Shown here: positions 54,057 through 62,372 of the stretch, in pieces | How positions within the stretch are numbered: the first letter of the stretch is position 1 | How the letters are laid out: every line of letters starts with the position of its first letter | DNA from: Clostridium carboxidivorans P7 | GTDB taxonomy: Bacteria > Bacillota > Clostridia > Clostridiales > Clostridiaceae | Direction of reading: 5' to 3' | DNA length: 64,000 nucleotides | NCBI RefSeq assembly: GCF_001038625.1 | Contig: NZ_CP011803.1 | Coordinates: 2,542,001 to 2,606,000, forward strand | Program-made: the position numbers and the translations under genes | The notes under the pieces: model-generated | The model's database searches: none | What the model was told of the DNA's origin: nothing | The model's input: the letters and a program-made list of their open reading frames with translations, nothing else

Positions 54057-55882
54057 TGTATGAAGAAAATACAAGCGACTCTATCTCTTTTGATACTGAA
54101 ATGTCCATAGAAAAAGCAAAAGATACAAAGAAAACTGTGAAAAGATTAATAAAATTACTCCTTAATCAAAAATGGAAAATAATTATTGTAATATTCTTTG
54201 CTATTATCAGTTTAACCTTTACAATGGCTGCTCCATTGATTTTTAGTAAAGCTATTAATACTATTTATGAAGGAATAAAAAATATGTCTTCTACTGGTTC
54301 TTTCAATATAGATTTTCATATTATAAAAAAGCTTTCATTATTGCTGCTCTTCATTTATTTACTATCTTCATTAGCTAATTATATACAGCAGAATATAATG
54401 GCTGCAGTATCTCAAACACTAGTATTATCCATAAGGAAAGAGATAAGTGAAAAACTTTCAAAAATTCCTTTAAAATATTACGATACACACAATAAAGGTG
54501 AAATTTTAAGCAGAATATCAAATGACTTAGAAAAAGTATCTGATACCCTGCAGTCAGGAATGATGCAGTTTATTACAGCAGTACTTACAATCATAGGAGC
54601 TGTTATTCTCATGCTTTCAATAAATTGGATATTAACGCTAATTGCTATTTTTACTATTGCTATGGGAATTATTGCTACTTCTATAATTGGAAAGAAGAGC
54701 ATAAATTATTTTGCAAACAGACAGGAATCTCTAGGTAAATTTAATGGACAAATAGAAGAGTATTTTACTGGTCAAATGGTGGTAAAGTCCTTTAACATGG
54801 AAGATGAAATAATAAGTAAAGTCCAAATATCCAATAATAAATTATATCTTGATGAAAAAAAAGCTCAATTTATTACCTATGCTATAAATCCTTTAATTCG
54901 TTTGATGAATCAAATAGGATATGTACTAATTGCATCTCTTGGTGCTATATTTGTCATTCAAGGAAGATTGTCAATAGGACTAATCCAAGCCTTCTTTCAA
55001 TATGTAGATCAAGCATCAGAACCGTTAACTGAAGCTGCTTATATTTTGAATTCAATGCAGGCAGCTATTGCTTCGCTGGAGCGTGTTTTTGAGATTTTAG
55101 ATGAAGAAGAGGAACAGGCAGATACTATAAATTATAAAACAATATCAAATACAAAAGGTAATATAATCTTTGAAGATGTAAAGTTTGGATACGGAAAAGA
55201 CCTTATAATCACAGGAATAGACTTAGATATAAAATCAGGTGAAAAAGTTGCTATAGTTGGTCCAACTGGTGCAGGAAAGACTACCTTGATAAACCTGCTT
55301 ATGAGGTTTTATGAATTAAATGATGGAAAAATTAAAATTGATGGCATAGATATAACTAAACTCAAAAGAAGTCATTTACGTTCTTTATTTGGAATGGTAC
55401 TGCAGGATTCCTGGTTATTTGATGGAAGTATAAAAGAGAATATCTCATACAGCAGAGATATTGCAACAATTTCAGAAGTTAAAGAGGCTGCAAAGCTTGC
55501 CAGGGCTGATTATTTTATAAGAACTCTTCCTCATGGTTATAATACAGTTTTGAATGACGAAAACTCCTCAATATCACAAGGACAAAAGCAGCTTTTATGC
55601 ATTGCCCGTGCTATTTTGGCAAATCCTTATATTTTAATACTTGATGAAGCAACTTCAAGTGTAGATACGCGTACAGAATTAGAAATACAAAATGCCATGG
55701 ACAACCTGATGAAAGGAAGAACAAGCTTTATAATAGCACATAGATTATCTACAATTAAAAATGCAGATAAGATACTGGTTATGGACAAAGGAACTATTGT
55801 TGAACAAGGAAATCACGAGGAATTATTAGCTAAAGGAGGCTTGTATAGTGATATATACAATAGCCAATTTACTATCAAGTGA
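54056..55882 (+). CDS. ABC exporter half-transporter 2 (active ATPase site)
   Basis: 608 residues: a hydrophilic N-terminal extension of about 35 residues, six helices, and an ATPase domain with Walker A GPTGAGKTT, signature SISQGQKQLL and canonical Walker B ILILDEATSSVD. The signature is altered (SQGQ) while the catalytic Glu is intact, complementary to the first half. Together they form a heterodimeric exporter in the cell membrane, likely of drugs. The stop codon lies within the first bases of the 262-bp structured repeat. Confidence 0.9.
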   Translation: MYEENTSDSISFDTEMSIEKAKDTKKTVKRLIKLLLNQKWKIIIVIFFAIISLTFTMAAPLIFSKAINTIYEGIKNMSSTGSFNIDFHIIKKLSLLLLFIYLLSSLANYIQQNIMAAVSQTLVLSIRKEISEKLSKIPLKYYDTHNKGEILSRISNDLEKVSDTLQSGMMQFITAVLTIIGAVILMLSINWILTLIAIFTIAMGIIATSIIGKKSINYFANRQESLGKFNGQIEEYFTGQMVVKSFNMEDEIISKVQISNNKLYLDEKKAQFITYAINPLIRLMNQIGYVLIASLGAIFVIQGRLSIGLIQAFFQYVDQASEPLTEAAYILNSMQAAIASLERVFEILDEEEEQADTINYKTISNTKGNIIFEDVKFGYGKDLIITGIDLDIKSGEKVAIVGPTGAGKTTLINLLMRFYELNDGKIKIDGIDITKLKRSHLRSLFGMVLQDSWLFDGSIKENISYSRDIATISEVKEAAKLARADYFIRTLPHGYNTVLNDENSSISQGQKQLLCIARAILANPYILILDEATSSVDTRTELEIQNAMDNLMKGRTSFIIAHRLSTIKNADKILVMDKGTIVEQGNHEELLAKGGLYSDIYNSQFTIK

Positions 55883-56135
55883 TTCTTAGACTCAGGTGGA
55901 GTTTGCTTGTGAAGAATACCTCTTACCTGAGCAAAAGCTCGTAAAATGTCATTTAGACATTTTACCCATCTGAGTCTTAGAAGAACTTATCCAGGCGCGT
56001 AGCAGTGCTTGTCCCCCAGTTAAGTAGAGAGCCAAAATCTATGATTTTGTGCGAATCACTTACTCCTTCGACAATAGGAGAAGGAGTTTCATATAAAGAA
56101 ATCAGGGGTATTAGCAATGGTAGCGATCGGATAAA
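55874..56135 (+). ncRNA. 262-bp structured repeat, copy 2 (candidate RNA)
   Basis: Same length as, and about 96% identical to, the reverse complement of 38873-39134. The closing helix AAGTGATTC/GAATCACTT, the long helix and the 3' hairpin ACTCCTTC/GAAGGAGT are kept. In the inner hairpin GTAAAATGTC pairs with GACATTTTAC, whereas copy 1 has ACC with GGT: both sides changed. GAGC-AAAA-GCTC replaces the wobble-containing GGGC-AAAA-GCTC. It starts inside the last codons of the exporter gene and no gene follows in this direction. Confidence 0.65.
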
Positions 56136-56151
56136 AGCTTTTTAAAATGGA

Positions 56152-56209
56152 TTGCCGCACTAAAGAATTTACATGCAATACATTGTACATAAATTCTTTA
56201 GTGCGGCAA
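56152..56209. terminator. Strong hairpin between exporter and histidine kinase genes
   Basis: TTGCCGCACTAAAGAATTTA (56152-56171) pairs perfectly with its 20-bp complement at 56190-56209. It lies between convergent transcription units. Neither side has a long uninterrupted T-run, yet the stem is very stable. Confidence 0.65.
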
Positions 56210-56242
56210 CTTAATTTTGATTAAACTTATAGATAAAACCAA

Positions 56243-57571
56243 TCAGCTATTACTTAGTTTTATAGGTAGTTCAATTTGAATAAAAAAGGTATTCTTCTGT
56301 TTTCCAGTTTCAATTTTCCCATTGTGTCCTTCTATAATTTTTTTACATGTTCTTAGACCTATTCCTGTGCTATTTACTGTTTTTAAGTTATTATTTATCT
56401 CATTTTCAATATAAATAAATAATAACTTTTTTTGAATATAATACTTAACTTTAATTGACTTTGATTTATCCGCGTACTTAATAATATTAGAAAAGATATT
56501 ATCAAAAACTCTACGTATGGAAATTAAACTTACCTCTATAAAAAAAGGTGTATTACAGGAATCAATTTCAAAATCAAATTCATTGTCTTCCAATATAAAA
56601 CTTTGCTCTCCTAATAATTGTTCTAAAAGTTCATTTCCATCAAAAGTTTCCAATTCTAAATCATCATCATTAGTATTAAACACTATAAAATATTCAAATA
56701 ATTTATCAGAAAGATATTTAATCTGATATGCTTTTTCTCTGCTGCTATGAATATATTGTTTCAAATTTTCATCTGTCTTATACTTTTTGTACTCAATTAT
56801 ATCTAAATATCCTACTAATGCTGTAAGGGGTGTTCTCAAATCATGTGACATTGCTGTAATCAGTTCGCTGTTAGCTAAATGAGCTTTATCCTCACTTTCC
56901 AATCTTTCAATAAATGACTTTCTCATCTCATTAATACCTTGCGCTAAAGAAGAAAGTTCATCGTTTCCTTTAATAGTAATTTCATGATTTAAATTACCAC
57001 CTTCTAGTATCTTTATCTCATTTTCAAGTGTTCCTATGTATACTGTCTTTCTTTTTATTAAAATCAGCATAATTACTATAAAGCACAAAAATGCAACTGC
57101 AGCATCAAAAAAAACTATAATATAATAATATTTGTACTCAAAAAAACATTCCATATAGATTTTTGCATTTACATCATTAAATTTAATATCACTAAGCGCT
57201 TCATTTGAAAAAATTATTGGGCTTTCTTGTGATATATTGGAACCAGTATCAGGATTATTAATATTATAACTATAAATTAATCTATTTTCTTTATATACAT
57301 AAATGTTTATGTACTTCTCTTTACGAACCCATTGTGTTATTTTATCATGGTCATTTATTGTCAAATTGTTATCTGATATATATTTTTTAAAATCGGATAT
57401 AGCCTGTCTTTTTTGATTACTTACAAAAGAAATTTTATTAAAATAATTATCTAATATATTTTCACCTATTTGGGATAATAAAAAGAAGATACCAACAGCA
57501 ATAACAAATGAAAGTATTAAGCATAGAATTAATTTAATTTCTAATTTTGTACATAAAAATCTCTTATTCAA
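56243..57571 (-). CDS. Sensor histidine kinase
   Basis: 442 residues. Two transmembrane helices flank an extracellular sensor (about 40-150), then HAMP, a phospho-acceptor motif AMSHDLRTPLTALVGYL, and an ATP-binding domain with the N-box FDNIFSNIIKYAD and G-box STGIGLRTCKKI. The gene starts at a TTG eight bases inside the response regulator gene, so the two are coupled. The stimulus is unknown. Confidence 0.88.
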   Translation of the reverse strand: MNKRFLCTKLEIKLILCLILSFVIAVGIFFLLSQIGENILDNYFNKISFVSNQKRQAISDFKKYISDNNLTINDHDKITQWVRKEKYINIYVYKENRLIYSYNINNPDTGSNISQESPIIFSNEALSDIKFNDVNAKIYMECFFEYKYYYIIVFFDAAVAFLCFIVIMLILIKRKTVYIGTLENEIKILEGGNLNHEITIKGNDELSSLAQGINEMRKSFIERLESEDKAHLANSELITAMSHDLRTPLTALVGYLDIIEYKKYKTDENLKQYIHSSREKAYQIKYLSDKLFEYFIVFNTNDDDLELETFDGNELLEQLLGEQSFILEDNEFDFEIDSCNTPFFIEVSLISIRRVFDNIFSNIIKYADKSKSIKVKYYIQKKLLFIYIENEINNNLKTVNSTGIGLRTCKKIIEGHNGKIETGKQKNTFFIQIELPIKLSNS

Positions 57572-58253
57572 TCCTATACCCCTTTCCCCATACTGTTTTT
57601 ATATATTTAGGATTTTGTGGTTCTCTTTCTAGCTTTCTTCTTAAATTTCTTATATGTACCATAATAGTATTATTACAAGAATAAAAATAAGGTTCTTTCC
57701 AAACACTTTCATACAAATTTTGTGCTGAAAATACCTTTTTTCGATTTTGTGCCATCAGCAATAATATTCTATATTCAGTTTCTGTAAGTATAATCTCTTT
57801 ATTATCAATAAATACTTCATTTGAACTTATATTTATTGTTAATCCATCTATATTAATATCTTCATTCGAATTAACTTTCTCTTTTCCTTTATATACATAA
57901 TACCTTCTAAGCAGTGCTTTAACTCTTGAAACAAGTTCTGTATATGAAAATGGTTTTGATAGATAATCATCACATCCAGAAGAAAATCCCATACATTTAT
58001 CTGAATCCTGTGTTTTAGCAGTTAAAAATAAAATAGGAGCACTTGTCTTTTCACGAATCTCTACACATGCTTTAAATCCAGATTTTATAGGCATCATTAT
58101 GTCAAGTATGATCAAATCTATATTCTTATCAACTTTAATTACAGCATCTTCACCATTTACAGCTTCCATCACATTGTAGCCTTCACTTTCTAATAAAACA
58201 CGAACTATTTCTCTTATTTCTTCATTATCATCTGCAATCAAAATATTTTTCAT
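57564..58253 (-). CDS. OmpR-family response regulator
   Basis: 229 residues. The receiver domain has IADDNEE, phospho-acceptor Asp in LIILDIMMPI and LTAK, then a winged-helix DNA-binding domain (NNTIMVHIRNLRRKLE, TVWGKGYRIE). The ATG at 58253 follows GGAAGGTGAATAAT. It forms a two-component pair with the downstream kinase and is divergent from the TVP38-pssA genes, which it may control through TTAAGA repeats at 58323-58361. Confidence 0.92.
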   Translation of the reverse strand: MKNILIADDNEEIREIVRVLLESEGYNVMEAVNGEDAVIKVDKNIDLIILDIMMPIKSGFKACVEIREKTSAPILFLTAKTQDSDKCMGFSSGCDDYLSKPFSYTELVSRVKALLRRYYVYKGKEKVNSNEDINIDGLTINISSNEVFIDNKEIILTETEYRILLLMAQNRKKVFSAQNLYESVWKEPYFYSCNNTIMVHIRNLRRKLEREPQNPKYIKTVWGKGYRIE

Positions 58254-58322
58254 ATTATTCACCTTCCATTTAATTATTAGTATATAATGCATTCCACTTA
58301 AAATCTATATTATTTAGATGAC

Positions 58323-58361
58323 TTAAGAATTATTAAGATTTACCATACAACAATCTTAAGA
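58323..58361. promoter_or_regulatory. TTAAGA repeats, candidate response-regulator site
   Basis: TTAAGA at 58323-58328 and 58333-58338 is spaced exactly 10 bp apart, like OmpR-family direct repeats. A third copy lies in the palindrome ATCTTAAGAT (58353-58362). They sit in the divergent promoter region of the response regulator and the TVP38-like gene. Confidence 0.45.
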
Positions 58362-58414
58362 TATTTCTAATAAAATATTAATTGTTATAGCATATAAGAA
58401 AGGATGAAACAATC

Positions 58415-59119
58415 ATGAATAAATCTAAAAGAATTTTTAAAATGTTGATGTATCTATTAGGCGTTTGTACAGCTGTATTGGTATTAAAATATCTACCAAA
58501 TATTCTTGAATTGACTATGTCTCTTGATAAATTTAGAAATTATATAGTTTCTTTAGGGAAGTTAGGAACTATTGTATTTATCTTTTTCCAGGTACTACAA
58601 ACAGTAATTGCTCCAATTCCCGGAGAAGTAATTCAAGTTGCTGGTGGATATATTTATGGTGTATCTTTAGGCATAACTTACACAACAGTAGGTATGCTCT
58701 TAGGAGCTATTATAGCCTTTTATTTTACCAGATTCATAGGTGCTTCCTTTGTGGAAAAGCTAATGAATAAAAAAAATTCTAAATGGTTAAATAATGTTAT
58801 GAATAATAAAAAATTTTCTATTATTTTATTCATTATTTTCTTTGTTCCTGGATTACCAAAAGATTTTTTAATATATGTTGCAGGATTAACTCCTATAAAA
58901 CCTTTAAAATTTTTTGGTATCTTACTTGTTAGTAGATTTCCATGGCTTTTGGCATCTGTAAGTATTGGATCCAATCTTCATTATAGAAATTATATATCCA
59001 CAGTAATAATATCTTCACTTGCTTTAATAGCCTTTATTTTGGGAATAATCTACAAAGACAAAATTATAAACAAGCTTTCATGTCACAAAAATTATAAAGA
59101 ATCTTATAAAACTAGCTAA
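58415..59119 (+). CDS. TVP38/TMEM64 (DedA-like VTT) membrane protein
   Basis: 234 residues and about six hydrophobic segments. FQVLQTVIAPIPGEVIQVAGGYIYG with the later GFLPG-like FFVPGLPKDFLIYVAGLTPI is the VTT/DedA pattern. Family members act in lipid scrambling or membrane homeostasis. It is followed 11 bp later by pssA, suggesting a phospholipid role. AAAGGATG precedes the ATG. Confidence 0.83.
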   Translation: MNKSKRIFKMLMYLLGVCTAVLVLKYLPNILELTMSLDKFRNYIVSLGKLGTIVFIFFQVLQTVIAPIPGEVIQVAGGYIYGVSLGITYTTVGMLLGAIIAFYFTRFIGASFVEKLMNKKNSKWLNNVMNNKKFSIILFIIFFVPGLPKDFLIYVAGLTPIKPLKFFGILLVSRFPWLLASVSIGSNLHYRNYISTVIISSLALIAFILGIIYKDKIINKLSCHKNYKESYKTS

Positions 59120-59130
59120 GGGGTGGTTAT

Positions 59131-59652
59131 ATGTTAAAAAATTCTATACCTAATTTACTTACACTTACTAATTTATCACTAGGTGTTATCTCAATAGTTG
59201 AAACTTTTAATAACAATTACTTTTATGCTGCTATATTAATAGTTCTGGCAGCTATTATAGATAGATATGATGGTAGAATTGCTAGGTTTTTAAATGTATC
59301 CAATAACCTTGGAAAAGAATTAGATTCCTTAGCAGATTTGGTTTCATTTGGAGTTGCACCAGCCCTTTTAATATTTGTTAAATATTACTTTTTCCACTTG
59401 GAGTATATGGGAATAGTTGGAATTGTAATTCCGCTATTATATACTATAAGCGGTTGCTATCGATTGGCAAAATACAATTTAAGTGAATTTGATGGTGTTT
59501 TTACTGGTATACCTATAACAATTTCAGGTGTAATTATTTCATTATTTACATTAATTGCACCTAATAATGACATTTTTATAACTTTATCACTTATGTTATT
59601 ATCACTTTTTACTTTTCTTATGATATCAAAACTTAAAATAAAAAAAGTATAA
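59131..59652 (+). CDS. pssA: CDP-diacylglycerol-serine O-phosphatidyltransferase
   Basis: 173 residues, six helices. The CDP-alcohol phosphotransferase motif is complete: DRYDGRIAR, eight residues, then GKELDSLAD (D-x2-DG-x2-AR-x8-G-x3-D-x3-D). With MLKNSIPNLLTLTNLSLGVI at the N-terminus it matches Bacillus-type PssA, which makes phosphatidylserine in the membrane. The family's usual Psd partner is not next to it. AGGGGTGGTTAT precedes the ATG. Confidence 0.9.
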   Translation: MLKNSIPNLLTLTNLSLGVISIVETFNNNYFYAAILIVLAAIIDRYDGRIARFLNVSNNLGKELDSLADLVSFGVAPALLIFVKYYFFHLEYMGIVGIVIPLLYTISGCYRLAKYNLSEFDGVFTGIPITISGVIISLFTLIAPNNDIFITLSLMLLSLFTFLMISKLKIKKV

Positions 59653-59710
59653 TAGCAAACACTAGTAATTTTAATATTTACAAAATCAAAGGTTATATAA
59701 TGATAAAAAA

Positions 59711-59748
59711 ACGAGTAGTGTAAATCCACTTGGGGTCTCACTACTCGT
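59711..59748. terminator. Bidirectional terminator after pssA
   Basis: ACGAGTAGTG (59711-59720) pairs with CACTACTCGT (59739-59748), flanked by AAAAAA on the left and TTTTTTTT on the right. It serves pssA on the plus strand and the DUF5714-type gene on the minus strand. Confidence 0.9.
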
Positions 59749-59863
59749 TTTTTTTATTCTGCAAAGTATGTATAAATCCACTGCAGCTTTTCAAATAAGA
59801 TTATGAAATTTACTTCAATATATTTTGTTAATACCGTTATCCATTACTTTTCATATTAGGATC

Positions 59864-60661
59864 TTAACGTTTTTTATTGATATTGAAATATTGACATTTA
59901 GCTTCCCTGCAGCCATGAGGATGACGGGAACTGTAAGTACAGATAATTGCTTCACTATTTGAAGGCAAAGATACAGTTAGATATTCTTTTGCAGCTTTAA
60001 TACTCTCATCAATTGCAGTCCTGACAAAGTTCTTACAACAGCAAGGACCAGTTTCATCAGCAATTCTATTAATAATTCTTGCCACTACTTTCATGGTCAC
60101 AGCTGTTTCTTGATCTTTAGGACAAGCTGCACCTAGAATAACGCTAAAGCATGCACCAATTGCTGGTGCAATTCCACATACACCTGTTAGCCCACAATAT
60201 CCTCCTACTGCTTGTCTCTTAGTCCTTCTTAAGGCTTCAACAATCTGTTCATCCGTAACTTTAACACTTCCATTGTTCTTTAGTGCTGCCATCAAAGCAC
60301 CTGCTGCTATCCACGCATTTTCACATCCCAGCATTGGGACATTATCCTTATTCATTAGATATTCAGCAATTTCAAATGGATTCACTGCCTTACTTTTTAA
60401 AACATAGTCTTTTATACTATCAAAAAGGTCTTTACCATGACATTCATCGCAAACATAGTGTCCACTTTGGCAGGCAATGTTGCCAATCTCTTTTTTACCA
60501 CATAGAACACAAGTTAATTCTCTTCCAGAACTGAAGTACTCTAATTGTCCTCCACAAATTTTACAATTTTCAGTGTTGGAGTTAGTGTGCTCACTAGCAC
60601 CAGTATTATCTCCTCAACAACTAGACGCAGCTCTATTATTCTTCTTCTGAACTAAATCCAC
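59864..60661 (-). CDS. DUF5714-type Cys-rich protein, candidate selenoprotein (in-frame TGA)
   Basis: Read from the GTG at 60661 (GAGGAGG 7 nt upstream), the frame is open for 266 codons except for a TGA at codon 16 (60614-60616), in the context SSC-U-GDNTG. After it come two zinc-ribbon-like motifs (CKICGG, CVLCGKK, then CQSGHYVCDEC) and a C-terminal domain from about residue 90 with QAVGGYCGLTGVCGIAPAIG and GPCCCKNFVRTAI, which I recognise as DUF5714. A SECIS-like hairpin directly follows the TGA. A shorter reading from GTG/ATG near 60385 has no ribosome site and drops the zinc ribbon. Enzymatic role unknown. Confidence 0.72.
60578..60613 (-). promoter_or_regulatory. SECIS-like stem-loop directly after the in-frame TGA
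   Basis: In the mRNA, GGAG right after UGA pairs with CUCC 32 nt on. The upper stem GUGCU/AGCAC closes a 4-nt loop AGUG. The loop begins 18 nt after UGA and has G at its second position, both within the usual rules for bacterial SECIS elements. It lies in the coding sequence, as bacterial SECIS elements must. Confidence 0.65.
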
Positions 60662-60675
60662 CTCAAAACCTCCTC

Positions 60676-61132
60676 ATTCTTTAATAACTCTTGATAACGT
60701 ATGCATTTTATATATAAATTTTATCACTAGACCCTTCACCTGTAAATGAATAACTCAACTTTCTCAACTTAACCACTGTGCCACGCACCTTAAACTACAC
60801 ATGAAAATTATTCTGAAAATATTGGAGGAGGCTTGATTATTTTTATGAATATAACAAAAATGGAAAGCACATATAAAAACTTTTTAATTATTCTTAGTTT
60901 AATATTTTAGAATAATTACAAATTTTTATATGTGCTGAGATTTGGCAATATGTGTCGGAGTATAAATTAAATATCCGTGGTGGATTGTACCCAAAACATA
61001 AAATTAACTCATACTCCTTTTATATAATAATCTAAATATATAGCAATTTAATATATGGTAATCCAATGAATTTTAGATCTACGCCCACTATCGGTGCACA
61101 GTCAAATATTCATTCTAAATAATGTTTGTTAA
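60676..61132. other. Intergenic region between the candidate selenoprotein and acyl-CoA dehydrogenase genes
   Basis: Holds two long hairpins: AGCACATATAAAAA with TTTTTATATGTGCT plus an inner AATTATTCT/AGAATAATT (60866-60935), and GGAGTATAAATTAA with TTAACTCATACTCC (60959-61018). A strong GGAGGAGG lies near 60824-60831, but the only open frame behind it is 21 codons. No gene is called. Confidence 0.5.
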
Positions 61133-62275
61133 CTATCTAACACCCATCCATCCAGAAATTACCATCATTTGAACTTCTGATGTTCCTTCATAAATTTCTG
61201 TTATTTTTGCATCACGCATCATTCTTTCAATTGGATAATCACTTGAATATCCATATCCACCGAATAATTGTAAGCAGCGTCTTGTTACATCACTAGCATT
61301 TCTAGAAGCAACTAATTTTGCCATAGCAGCTAAATGTGTATATGGTTCATTATTATCCTTTGCACATGCAGCTTGATATACTAAAAGCTTTGCAGCTTCT
61401 GTATTTGCACGCATTTGAGCAAGTTCAAATTGTGTATTTTGGAATTTTGAAATAGTACGTCCAAATTGAACACGTTCATTTACATATTTTATAGTTTCTT
61501 CTATTGCACCTTCTGCAATACCAAGAGCTTGTGCAGCAATACCAATACGGCCTCCATCAAGAGTTGCCATTGCAATTTTAAATCCTTTACCTTCTTCTCC
61601 TAAAAGATTTTCCTTTGGAACTATGCAATTATCAAAGAATAATTCACAAGTAGAAGATGCTCTTATTCCCATCTTTAATTCATGATTTCCAACAGAGAAT
61701 CCTGGAAAATCTTTTTCAACGATAAATGCTGAAATACCTTTTGTACCCTTGCTCTTATCTGTCATAGCAAGAACAATATATACATCTGCAAATCCTGCAT
61801 TAGTAATGAAAATTTTGCTACCATTTAATACATAATGGTCTCCTTCAAGTACTGCTGTTGACTTTTGCATAGCTGAATCAGTTCCAGCACAAGGTTCTGT
61901 TAATGCAAAGGCACCTAATTTTTCACCAGAAGCAAGTGGTTTTAAATATTTTTCCTTTTGTGCGTCAGTACCATATGCATAAATAGGTCCTGTACCAAGA
62001 CTTGTATGTGCTGAAATGATGGTACTTGTTGTTGCACAACATTTAGCTAATTCTTCTACACATTGCATATAGCTTAATGTGTCCATGCCTGCTCCACCAT
62101 ATTCTTCAGGATATGGAATTCCAAGCAATCCCATTTCAGCCATTTTTGCTACATTTTCTTTTGGGAATCTCATAGTTTCATCTATTTCTTTTGCAATTGG
62201 TTTTACCTCTTTTTGTGCAAAATCGCGGTACATTTGTTGTAATTGTTCATGATTTTCATCTTGTTTAAAATTCAT
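61133..62275 (-). CDS. Acyl-CoA dehydrogenase (short-chain/butyryl-CoA type)
   Basis: 380 residues, standard length. FALTEPCAGTDSAMQKST is the FAD/substrate motif, GYGYSSDYPIERMMRDAKIT and EIYEGTSEVQMMVIS contain the catalytic Glu region. It resembles clostridial butyryl-CoA dehydrogenases, which work with electron-transfer flavoprotein. It is 97 bp after a GlcD-type lactate dehydrogenase gene and in the same direction. Etf genes are not in the window; they may lie beyond the right edge. AAAGGTAGGAAATTA precedes the ATG. Confidence 0.88.
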   Translation of the reverse strand: MNFKQDENHEQLQQMYRDFAQKEVKPIAKEIDETMRFPKENVAKMAEMGLLGIPYPEEYGGAGMDTLSYMQCVEELAKCCATTSTIISAHTSLGTGPIYAYGTDAQKEKYLKPLASGEKLGAFALTEPCAGTDSAMQKSTAVLEGDHYVLNGSKIFITNAGFADVYIVLAMTDKSKGTKGISAFIVEKDFPGFSVGNHELKMGIRASSTCELFFDNCIVPKENLLGEEGKGFKIAMATLDGGRIGIAAQALGIAEGAIEETIKYVNERVQFGRTISKFQNTQFELAQMRANTEAAKLLVYQAACAKDNNEPYTHLAAMAKLVASRNASDVTRRCLQLFGGYGYSSDYPIERMMRDAKITEIYEGTSEVQMMVISGWMGVR

Positions 62276-62372
62276 ATTAATTTCCTACCTTTCTTTCCAT
62301 ATGTGCATATAATTTTGCTTTATTAATTATTATTAATTATTATTATTTATTATTATTTATTATTAATTACTA

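Noticed and set aside
59864..60385. Short 173-aa version of the DUF5714-type protein, or a pseudogene
   Set aside because: The short start has no ribosome site and drops a zinc ribbon in the same frame. A single TGA with SECIS-like hairpin explains the data better than decay.
60735..60800. Possible tRNA on the minus strand (GCGTGGCACAGTGGTTAA looks like a D-arm)
   Set aside because: No acceptor stem, no T-arm GGTTCGA and no anticodon stem could be formed.
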